From JADKIH01 sp043747595 (GTDB lineage: Bacteria; Bacteroidota; Bacteroidia; AKYH767-A; 2013-40CM-41-45), in contig JAYTOX010000147.1 of NCBI GenBank assembly GCA_043747595.1, positions 1 through 62,950 of the forward strand: DNA of 62,950 nucleotides, given 5' to 3'. Shown here in pieces: positions 9,045 through 16,598 of the stretch; the stretch's first letter is position 1, and every line of letters begins with the position of its first letter. The notes under the pieces were generated by a model, which did not search any database, was not told the DNA's origin, and saw only the letters and a program-made list of their open reading frames with translations. Position numbers and translations under genes: made by a program.

Positions 9045-11495
9045 TTATTCAAAATATTTTCCAATACTTATTATTTCTGCAAACACACCAGCAGCCGTTA
9101 CCTCAGCTCCGGCACCAGGACCTTTTACAACCAATGGTCGATCAGAATATCTTTCAGTTGTATAAGAAATAATATTATCGCTGCCTGATAGATTATAAAA
9201 AGGATGATTCGAATCTACCTCTTGTAAACTAATTTTCGCTTTACCTTTTTCAAGGCTCGCTATGAAGCGAAGCACTTTGTTACTTTTAGTAGCTTTAATT
9301 CTTTTTGCATCAAAAAAATGATTGTTCTTTTTTAGCTCAACAAAAAAATCAGCCACCGACTTAACTTTTAAGCAAGAAGGCGGAAGAATACCATCTATCT
9401 GAATGTCTTTTAATTCTATTTTCAATCCTGTTTCACGAGCTAGAATAAGCAGTTTACGAGCCACATCTTTTCCAGAGAGATCAACTCTTGGATCAGGCTC
9501 AGTGTACCCTTTTTCTTGTGCTTGTTTTACAATCTCGCTAAACTGTGTTCCTTCCTTAAAGTTATTAAAAATAAATGAGAGAGTACCACTTAACACCGCT
9601 TCGATTCGCTTAATTTGATCGCCACTTGTCAAGAGATCATTCAATGTATTGATTACCGGAAGCCCGGCGCCTACATTTGTTTCATAGAGAAAACGAACAT
9701 TTCTTTCTTTAGCGATATTACGAAGATTCAAATAGTTTTTATAGGTATCGCTATTAGCTAATTTATTGGGAGTAACAATAGAGATACTATTTTTCATTAT
9801 TTCAGCATAATGTTTTACAACATGTTCATTGCTGGTACAATCGACAAATATAGATTGAGGCAGATTCAAATTGATCATAGCTTGTACAAACTGATAAAGG
9901 TCGGCTTCCTCCCCTTTTTCGAATGTATCAGCAAATCGATTCAAAGAAATACCATCTTTCTCGAAAATCATTTTTCTTGTATTCGCAACACCAACAACAT
10001 TGATTTCTAACGAGCGATTATTTTTCAAAAACTCTTTATGATCGGCAATTTGTTTCAATAATGTTTTACCAATCAATCCTGTTCCAACAATAAAGACAGA
10101 AAGTGTTTTTACATCCGACAAGAAAAAAGATTGATGTAGTGCATTAAGTGCTTTATCGAGATCATGACGATGGATAACAGTAGAAATGTTTAGCTCAGAA
10201 GAACCTTGAGCAGTAGCAACAACGCTGATACCATTTTTACCAAGTGCTTGAAACAGTCGTCCTGAGACACCCGGCGTGTTACGCATGTTCTCCCCTATCA
10301 CCGCTACAATCGAGAGTTCTTTTTCTACACGAACTTTTTGGATCATTCGAGCGCGAATTTCGAGATGAAAAGTTTCTTCAATTGCAACTTGAGCACGTAA
10401 GGAATCTTCCGGCTTCACAGCAAAACTAATTGTGTGTTCAGATGATCCTTGAGTAATCAAGATTACGTTTACTTTAGCAAGCGATAACGAATTAAACAAA
10501 CGTGCGGAAATACCTGCTACGCCTACCATTCCACTACCTTGCATTGTGAGAAGTGAAATATTATCGATCGAAGAAATTCCTTTGATAAGAAATCCAGGAT
10601 CCGATTGTTTAGTAGATATAAAAGTTCCGGGGTGTTTTGGTTTAAACGTATTTCGGATGATCAATGGAATTCCTTTATCCAATGCCGGCTGAATTGTAGG
10701 CGGATGAATAACTTTAGCACCAAAGTGCGACATTTCCATTGCCTCTTCGTACGTCATCGCCGAAAGTGAAAAAGCTTTTTTTACTTTTCGAGGGTCAGCA
10801 GTCATGACTCCATCTACATCAGTCCAAATTTGAATTTCACTTGCATCGAGAGCAGCACCAAAAATTGCCGCCGTATAATCGCTTCCACCACGACCGAGCG
10901 TTGTCATTTCATCCTTTTGAGTTGATGCGACAAAACCGGTAATAATTTCAATTGATTTCGTTTTTCGAAATTGCTCTCTGATATTTCTATTGGTAACATT
11001 AAAATCGACACGAGCTGAACCAAAAGCTTCATCGGTACGAATAATTTTACGAGCATCTAAAAATGATGCATTTATTTTTTGTGATTTAAAATAATGTGCA
11101 ATAATTTTTGCTGATAATACTTCACCATGCCCACTAATGAAATCGAGCGTTCGTTGCGAAAGTTCACGCACCAAAAAAACTCCGTGAAGAATATCGTGTA
11201 ATTCACTAAACACTTCTTCCAAAAAATCGTGAAGCACTTTATCGTTTCTAAGTTTCAGCTCACGAACAGTCTTCATATGCCGTTCTCTGATTTCGTGAAA
11301 CACATTGATATATTCTTCATCTTGCTTAGCTGCAAGTCGACTCATTTTAATGAGTTCATCAGTAACACCACCAAATGCAGAGACAACTACACCGAGTTTA
11401 TTCGTCTTCTTTTTTATATCGGTTACGATCGGCAAAAGGTCTTCGATACGTTGCGCAGAGGCGACAGAAGTACCGCCAAATTTTATGATTATCAT
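9045..11495 (-). CDS. thrA: bifunctional aspartokinase / homoserine dehydrogenase
   Basis: Carries out the first and third steps from aspartate to threonine and methionine. Order: aspartokinase (about 1-290, starting MIIIKFGGTSVAS, with GRGGSDYTAA and DVDGVMTADPR); paired ACT regulatory domains (about 310-465, for example LLTMQGSGMVGVAGISARLF and ENMRNTPGVSGRLF), which in this family bind threonine or lysine; then NAD(P)-dependent homoserine dehydrogenase (about 470-816, with FIVGTGLIGKTL and the catalytic-region ANKLANSDTYKNY). The ATG at 11495 gives 816 residues, as for ThrA relatives; an upstream in-frame ATG at 11522 would add nine residues before the conserved start. It follows the pabA-like gene after about 55 bases in the same unit. 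Confidence 0.95.
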   Translation of the reverse strand: MIIIKFGGTSVASAQRIEDLLPIVTDIKKKTNKLGVVVSAFGGVTDELIKMSRLAAKQDEEYINVFHEIRERHMKTVRELKLRNDKVLHDFLEEVFSELHDILHGVFLVRELSQRTLDFISGHGEVLSAKIIAHYFKSQKINASFLDARKIIRTDEAFGSARVDFNVTNRNIREQFRKTKSIEIITGFVASTQKDEMTTLGRGGSDYTAAIFGAALDASEIQIWTDVDGVMTADPRKVKKAFSLSAMTYEEAMEMSHFGAKVIHPPTIQPALDKGIPLIIRNTFKPKHPGTFISTKQSDPGFLIKGISSIDNISLLTMQGSGMVGVAGISARLFNSLSLAKVNVILITQGSSEHTISFAVKPEDSLRAQVAIEETFHLEIRARMIQKVRVEKELSIVAVIGENMRNTPGVSGRLFQALGKNGISVVATAQGSSELNISTVIHRHDLDKALNALHQSFFLSDVKTLSVFIVGTGLIGKTLLKQIADHKEFLKNNRSLEINVVGVANTRKMIFEKDGISLNRFADTFEKGEEADLYQFVQAMINLNLPQSIFVDCTSNEHVVKHYAEIMKNSISIVTPNKLANSDTYKNYLNLRNIAKERNVRFLYETNVGAGLPVINTLNDLLTSGDQIKRIEAVLSGTLSFIFNNFKEGTQFSEIVKQAQEKGYTEPDPRVDLSGKDVARKLLILARETGLKIELKDIQIDGILPPSCLKVKSVADFFVELKKNNHFFDAKRIKATKSNKVLRFIASLEKGKAKISLQEVDSNHPFYNLSGSDNIISYTTERYSDRPLVVKGPGAGAEVTAAGVFAEIISIGKYFE

Positions 11496-11551
11496 AGTTC
11501 GAGGAAATAATTGTACTTGCATACGATAAAATAAACAAAAATGTTTTTATC

Positions 11552-12121
11552 TCAGCACTTATACAACCAATTGGAAATGATAATACTGCCCCATTCTGTA
11601 AGAATTGACTCGGGATGGAATTGAACGCCTCTTAATAGCTGATTTTGATGCGTTAAACTCATTATTTCGCCATCCGGATCAATTGCAGTTACTTTCAGAA
11701 CCTCAGGAAGTGTAGCACCATTGACACACCAAGAATGATATCTTCCGGTTAAAAACGACGACGGAATTCCAAAAAAGAGAGGCTCTTCAGAATCAATTAT
11801 GTCAATTGCAATAGCGACACCATGATGAACACTTTCAAGGTTTGTGAGCGTGCCACCACTTGCTGCAGCAAGAGCTTGCATGCCTAAGCAAATTCCGAGA
11901 ATTTTTTTGTGATCACCATAAGTACGAATCACATCCAACAATTTTCCGGCATCGGCGGGTAAGCCGGGACCAGGCGATAAAACAATTCGATCAAATTGTT
12001 CAAGCTCATCGATAGAAAATTCATCATTACGTAAAACAGTAACATCACTTTCAAATTTATTTAAATAATGCAAAAGATTGAAAGTAAAAGAATCGTAATT
12101 ATCAATGAGTACAATTTTCAA
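11552..12121 (-). CDS. pabA: glutamine amidotransferase of anthranilate/aminodeoxychorismate synthase (PabA/TrpG type)
   Basis: A 189-residue class-I glutamine amidotransferase that supplies ammonia to a chorismate-using partner. All marks are present: IDNYDSFTFNL, the oxyanion SPGPGLP, nucleophile Cys78 in GICLGMQAL, and His169/Glu171 in QFHPES. PabA and TrpG cannot be told apart by sequence alone, and no trpE, pabB or trp gene is nearby. PabA is chosen because it sits outside a trp operon; it may serve both pathways. It lies 7 bases downstream of ridA and 56 upstream of thrA in a compact operon. Confidence 0.85.
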   Translation of the reverse strand: MKIVLIDNYDSFTFNLLHYLNKFESDVTVLRNDEFSIDELEQFDRIVLSPGPGLPADAGKLLDVIRTYGDHKKILGICLGMQALAAASGGTLTNLESVHHGVAIAIDIIDSEEPLFFGIPSSFLTGRYHSWCVNGATLPEVLKVTAIDPDGEIMSLTHQNQLLRGVQFHPESILTEWGSIIISNWLYKC

Positions 12122-12128
12122 GGCAAAA

Positions 12129-12506
12129 TTATTTAGCTGCGATAACAGAAATTTCTACATTCACATTTTTGGGTAATACAGAAACTTGAACTGTTTCACG
12201 TGCAGGAAAATTGTCTTTGAAATAATTTGCATAAACATCATTCACCGCTGAAAAATTATTCATATCGCTCAGAAAAATAGATGTCTTAACAATATCAGAA
12301 AAATTATATCCGGCTTCGGCTAAAATTGCAGAAATATTTTCCATGACTTGAGTTGTTTCGCGAATAATATTTACCAATTCCAAAATACCTGTCGCAGGAA
12401 CAATAGCAATTTGTCCAGAAACATATAGAATATTATTTATTTCTACTGCTTGACTATAAGGTCCAATTGGCGCTGGCGCTTTGGATGTTCTAATTATTTT
12501 TTTCAT
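12129..12506 (-). CDS. ridA: RidA-family enamine/imine deaminase
   Basis: A 125-residue RidA (YjgF/YER057c) protein. The family hydrolyses reactive 2-aminoacrylate and 2-iminobutanoate made by PLP enzymes such as threonine dehydratase. Conserved features: IGPYSQAV and LYVSGQI, DIVKTSIFLSDM, and PARETVQVSVLP with the substrate-binding arginine (Arg103), followed by VEISVIA with a conserved glutamate (Glu118). It normally forms a trimer. The ATG at 12506 overlaps the peptidase stop (ATGA); the longer frame to 12539 begins at TTG and is rejected. Sitting in the threonine operon fits detoxification of imines derived from threonine. Confidence 0.9.
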   Translation of the reverse strand: MKKIIRTSKAPAPIGPYSQAVEINNILYVSGQIAIVPATGILELVNIIRETTQVMENISAILAEAGYNFSDIVKTSIFLSDMNNFSAVNDVYANYFKDNFPARETVQVSVLPKNVNVEISVIAAK

Positions 12507-14251
12507 ACTATTTTTTCGTAAAGATCTTTTCCCAGCCAAGATTCAAAAAATGCTTTTTGTTCCTTGTTGGCATGCTTATTAGTTACAATCGAATATTTCG
12601 AATAATATTCTTTTTTATCTTTATCGATTGCTATATCTTTTAATTTTTTCATAGCAGTCAATACTGTTAATATGATTTTGTTATCTCTGTTTAATAATAA
12701 TAATTCATGCAAATTATCTTCCACCTTCATTTCGTTTACCGCAATAATTTCATCATCTTTTCCAAGGCCTGTAATAAACGCAGGAGAATCAGGATAAATA
12801 GCAATTACCCTCGTAAGCTTTGAATCCTTTGATGTTTTGAAACCATAGAAACGTTCATTATCCAACTGCGAATGACGTACCGACAATTCGAGTCCTGCAT
12901 AATCTAACGCCTCATTTAAAATTTCAGTATCATCTTCTGTACCATAAACAAAATCGAGAAAGAAATCGGCCATAGAACATTTTGCACAATGGCTTACAAG
13001 AGAAATATAATCGTGATCCGTATAACCAATTTCCTTTTTTCCAAAATCGTTATACAATTGTCGCATCACATCATCGAGCGAAGAATTGTGATTCGTATTT
13101 TTCCGAATAAGCAAATCGGTAATCAAAGCGATGATACAACCTTCGTCATAAATTGACGTTTTCCTTCCGGGAATACCGGGCACATATCCATCTAGCCAAG
13201 TATCGAAACTACTATCGGCGACAGAGAGATTGAATCGACCGGGATTATCAAAATGTTTTTGAACACGAGTTGACAGCTCTTTAAGAAACTGTTCGACCGA
13301 AAAAATATCGGAGCGTGCAAGTATTTGATCGCCGTAATAAGTAGTAACACCTTCATAAACAAAACCGAGACGTGAATAATTTTCTCTTGTATAATCATAC
13401 GGCATCATTTCTATCGGACGAATTGTTTTCACATTCCAGCTATGAAAAAGCTCGTGAGAAGCAACGCCAATAAAATCATTGTATAACTCCTCCTCCATTA
13501 ATTTTGACCCGGGACCCAAGGCCAATACTGTATTCCGAAGATGTTCTACACCATGATAAAACTGAATTGGTAAAATTTGCACTAAAAAATAATATTCGTC
13601 TACCGGAAACGAGCCCATCATTTTTATTTGTTGTGTCGAAAAGGCTTTGAAGTCGTTTAATATTCTAGTCCAGTCAGGATTTGCATCGCCGTTAAGGCAA
13701 ATATAAAATTTCACTCCTTCTACTTCGTAATGTTTTATTTGCAAAGAAGCGCTTGCTATGAAAGGGCTATCAACCAATTCTTCATAATTCTCGGCCAATA
13801 AAATTCGTTCGCCCGATTGTTGCATCGATGAAGCTATTCGATAATTCTTAGGGATGATAAGTTCCAAAACACATTCTTCATGAATTCTATCAGGAATAAA
13901 AAAGAAACAATGAATTGGATTAATATACAGTTGATCATCGTCGACATAACATGCACCTGCATCCAATTGATTGCAAAAATATTCATAACGAATTACAATT
14001 TCACTGTTGCCTTCGCTTGAAACACTCCAGCAATCTTTATTTACTTTCCTAAAGGCAAGCGCTTGTCCTTTTGTATTCATCGCTTTCCAGCCCCGAATAT
14101 TTTTTGCAAAATTTGCTAATTCATAGCGGCCGGGTCTCCAACTTGGAAGCTGAAAGGTTACTTCCGGAGAATCGATGTCGGCTACATGCATTTCTATTTC
14201 CACAAAATGCGAGATGGGATTAGGCGATGAAAGTTTATAGAAAATAGGCAT
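12503..14251 (-). CDS. M61 family metallopeptidase with PDZ domain (glycyl aminopeptidase-like)
   Basis: A 582-residue M61 peptidase. The N-terminal beta domain begins FYKLSSPNPISHFVEIEM. The catalytic gluzincin domain carries ASHELFHSWNVKTIRP (HExxH zinc site) and the downstream glutamate region YEGVTTYYGD. A C-terminal PDZ-like domain covers about 470-560 (ARVIAIYPDSPAF, GDEIIAVNEM). M61 enzymes are known to remove N-terminal glycine. No signal peptide is seen from the chosen ATG at 14251, suggesting a cytoplasmic location. An in-frame ATG at 14314 would precede the likely promoter and add 21 unconserved residues. It is the first gene of the thr-containing unit and overlaps ridA by four bases. 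Confidence 0.88.
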   Translation of the reverse strand: MPIFYKLSSPNPISHFVEIEMHVADIDSPEVTFQLPSWRPGRYELANFAKNIRGWKAMNTKGQALAFRKVNKDCWSVSSEGNSEIVIRYEYFCNQLDAGACYVDDDQLYINPIHCFFFIPDRIHEECVLELIIPKNYRIASSMQQSGERILLAENYEELVDSPFIASASLQIKHYEVEGVKFYICLNGDANPDWTRILNDFKAFSTQQIKMMGSFPVDEYYFLVQILPIQFYHGVEHLRNTVLALGPGSKLMEEELYNDFIGVASHELFHSWNVKTIRPIEMMPYDYTRENYSRLGFVYEGVTTYYGDQILARSDIFSVEQFLKELSTRVQKHFDNPGRFNLSVADSSFDTWLDGYVPGIPGRKTSIYDEGCIIALITDLLIRKNTNHNSSLDDVMRQLYNDFGKKEIGYTDHDYISLVSHCAKCSMADFFLDFVYGTEDDTEILNEALDYAGLELSVRHSQLDNERFYGFKTSKDSKLTRVIAIYPDSPAFITGLGKDDEIIAVNEMKVEDNLHELLLLNRDNKIILTVLTAMKKLKDIAIDKDKKEYYSKYSIVTNKHANKEQKAFFESWLGKDLYEKIV

Positions 14252-14291
14252 GTGCAATTGTATTAATAAATCATCAATCGCGAACGATAAG

Positions 14292-14325
14292 CAAATTGAA
14301 AAATTAACAATCATTAAATTACAAA
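14292..14325 (-). promoter_or_regulatory. possible promoter of the peptidase-ridA-pabA-thrABC unit
   Basis: On the minus strand TTTG (14325-14322), 22 bases, then TCAATTTG (14299-14292). The -7 box has one mismatch to TAnnTTTG and the spacer is long, so support is weak. No attenuator-like leader peptide or hairpin is visible before the first gene. Confidence 0.3.
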
Positions 14326-14539
14326 AAATGATTTATCGTAGCTAAATTTAAGTAAAAATTAGATTTATATTATTGTAATTCAATGTTTTAAACATACTCT
14401 AGGAGTCGTAAAAATTCTATGTTTTGAACAAAATTATTTTCACATAAATAAATTGAAGATTTTTTTTCATCATTGAAAATGAAGCTTACTATACTGCTTT
14501 TACCAAAATGTAATTACCTTCGCACAAATTCTGAAAAAA

Positions 14540-15928
14540 ATGAATTACGATCTTATAGTTTTGGGTAGCGGTCCCGGTGGTTATGTAGCAGCAATTCGTG
14601 CAGCACAGTTAGGTATGAAAACAGCAATAGTTGAAAAATCTGAATTAGGTGGAGTATGCCTAAACTGGGGATGTATTCCAACAAAAGCATTATTGAAGAG
14701 CGCACAAGTTTTCGATTATTTGATGCATGCAGAAGAATATGGAATAAAATCAAAAGGAGCTGAAGCCGATTTTCCTGCTATTATAAAAAGAAGTCGTGGT
14801 GTAGCCGATGCTATGAGTAAAGGCGTTGCTTTTCTCATTAAGAAAAACAAGATCGACGTAATCAATGGCTATGGCACTTTGAAAAGTGGACGTAAAATTG
14901 AAGTGAAAGACAGTGAGGGAAAAACTGCGACTTACGAAGCAAAAAATATTATTATTGCTACCGGAGCACGTTCGCGTGAACTACCAAACTTAAAACAAGA
15001 CGGTAAAAAAGTAATTGGTTACCGAGAGGCCATGGTGCTCGACCAAAAACCGGCATCGATGGTAGTAGTTGGTTCGGGAGCAATTGGAGTTGAGTTTGCA
15101 TATTTCTATAATTCGATTGGAACAAAAGTTACGATTGTAGAATTTATGCCAAATATTGTTCCGATTGAAGACGAAGATATTTCAAAACAACTTGCACGTT
15201 CTTTCAAAAAATCAGGAATAGAGATTATGTTAGAATCAACTGTTGAAGGAGTAGATACTTCAGGTAAAGGTTGCAAAGTAAAAGTAAAAACGAAAAAAGG
15301 AGAAGAGATTATTGATTGTGATGTTGTTCTTTCCGCAGTAGGAATAACTTCGAATATTGAAAACATCGGACTAGAAGAAGTTGGAATTATTACCGACAAA
15401 GGTAAAATTTTGGTGAATGAATGGTACCAAACAAATATGCCGGGCTACTATGCGATTGGAGATGTATTAAACACTCCTGCTCTAGCCCATGTTGCTTCAC
15501 ACGAAGGTATAACATGCATTGAGAAAATTGCAGGTATGCATGTTGATCCGATTGATTATAAAAACATACCGGGTTGTACATATTGTTCACCTGAAATTGC
15601 TTCTGTTGGTTATACTGAGAAGGCTGCAAAAGATGCAGGCTATGAAATAAAAGTTGGTAAGTTTCCATTTTCTGCGAGTGGAAAAGCAAAAGCAAGTGGT
15701 AATTCAGAGGGTTTTGTAAAAGTTATTTTCGATGCGAAATATGGCGAATGGTTAGGTGCACACATGATTGGAAATAATGTAACCGAACTTATTGCTGAAG
15801 TTGTTGCCGCTAGAAAATTAGAAACTACAGGTCATGAAATAATTAAAACTGTTCATCCACATCCAACAATGAGTGAAGCAATTATGGAAGCCGTTGCTGA
15901 AGCTTACGGGGAGTGTATTCATTTGTAA
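14540..15928 (+). CDS. lpd: dihydrolipoyl dehydrogenase (E3)
   Basis: A 462-residue FAD flavoprotein that reoxidises dihydrolipoamide of 2-oxo-acid dehydrogenase complexes and the glycine cleavage system. Seen: FAD loop LGSGPGGYVAA; redox disulfide GGVCLNWGCIPTK (Cys40/Cys45); NAD loop VVGSGAIGVEFA; second FAD motif YAIGDV; dimer-domain HPHPTMSEA with the catalytic His-Glu pair. It is monocistronic. The stop is followed after 11 bases by the 7-bp tandem array, so no ordinary terminator is present. Which complex it serves cannot be told from this window. Confidence 0.95.
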   Translation: MNYDLIVLGSGPGGYVAAIRAAQLGMKTAIVEKSELGGVCLNWGCIPTKALLKSAQVFDYLMHAEEYGIKSKGAEADFPAIIKRSRGVADAMSKGVAFLIKKNKIDVINGYGTLKSGRKIEVKDSEGKTATYEAKNIIIATGARSRELPNLKQDGKKVIGYREAMVLDQKPASMVVVGSGAIGVEFAYFYNSIGTKVTIVEFMPNIVPIEDEDISKQLARSFKKSGIEIMLESTVEGVDTSGKGCKVKVKTKKGEEIIDCDVVLSAVGITSNIENIGLEEVGIITDKGKILVNEWYQTNMPGYYAIGDVLNTPALAHVASHEGITCIEKIAGMHVDPIDYKNIPGCTYCSPEIASVGYTEKAAKDAGYEIKVGKFPFSASGKAKASGNSEGFVKVIFDAKYGEWLGAHMIGNNVTELIAEVVAARKLETTGHEIIKTVHPHPTMSEAIMEAVAEAYGECIHL

Positions 15929-15939
15929 GCTGAAGGGAA

Positions 15940-16231
15940 GAAGGATGAAGTAGGAAGTAGGAAGTAAGAAGTATGAAGTAAGAAGTAAGAAGTAAGAAGT
16001 AGGAAGTATGAAGTATGAAGTAAGAAGTAAGAAGTAAGAAGTAAGAAGTAAGAAGTAAGAAGTAAGAAGTAAGAAGTAAGAAGTAAGAAGTAAGAAGTAA
16101 GAAGTAAGAAGTATGAAGTATGAAGTATGAAGTATGAAGTATGAAATAAGAAGTAAGAAGTAAGAAATAAGAAATAAAAAATATGAAGTATGAAGTATGA
16201 AGTATGTAGTAAGAAGTATGAAGTATGAAGT
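15940..16231. repeat. 7-bp tandem array (unit GAAGTAA/GAAGTAT)
   Basis: About 41 consecutive 7-mers stay in phase. The commonest units are GAAGTAA and GAAGTAT, with variants such as GAAGTAG, GAAATAA and GTAGTAA. I see substitutions between units but almost no length changes. The apparent 105-residue minus-strand frame across it is only the repeat read three times per 21 bases. It lies between the convergent lpd and the giant T9SS gene. Confidence 0.95.
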
Positions 16232-16245
16232 TTCAAGTATGAAAG

Positions 16246-16598
16246 GTCAAAAGTCCGATGCAGTTTTTTTTACGTACTAATTACCACTCACCACTCACTT
16301 AAAAAGAAGAATAGTCAAAGGTCCGATGCAGTTTTTTTACTTACTAATTACCACTTACTACTCACTAAAAAAGGTCAAGGGGCAATATAGTCTGCATTTA
16401 TTTTCTTCTTTCATAATTTTTGAAGTAAAAATTATGAAAGAAGAATGGTCAAAGGTCCGATGCAGTTTTTTTACTTACTAATTACCACTTACTACTCACT
16501 AAAAAAGGTCAAAGGTCAATATAGCCTGCATCAAATTACGAATTACAAATTTCCAATTACTACCGACTGCTCACTACTTACCACTCACCAATCACTAT
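16246..16598. repeat. triplicated intergenic block with 7-bp-period tails
   Basis: A block starting GTCAAAGGTCCGATGCAG, then a T run, then 7-mers of the TTACCAC / TCACTAA kind, occurs at 16246, 16314 and 16448. The second and third copies agree over about 65 bases at a distance of 134 bases. A last tract of four to five 7-mers (CTCACTA, CTTACCA, CTCACCA, ATCACTA) runs from 16570 right up to the stop codon of the gene at 16599. No gene is seen in the whole gap. Confidence 0.9.
16405..16443. repeat. perfect 17-bp inverted repeat
   Basis: Arms 16405-16421 (starting CTTCTTTCATAA) and 16427-16443 (ending TTATGAAAGAAG) are fully complementary around the 5-base loop GAAGT. The hairpin sits between the second and third copies of the triplicated block. 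It lacks a flanking T run outside the stem, so it is not a typical terminator. Confidence 0.85.

Noticed and set aside
8777..9188. plus-strand frames opposite thrB and thrA
   Set aside because: Antisense shadows of well-supported genes with no promoter or domain.
11496..11551. threonine attenuator or leader peptide before thrA
   Set aside because: No threonine/isoleucine-rich mini-frame and no terminator hairpin between pabA and thrA.
15919..16236. 105-residue minus-strand frame rich in TSYFLLH repeats
   Set aside because: It is the 7-bp array read in a stop-free frame; it has no start context, no domain, and overlaps the lpd stop.
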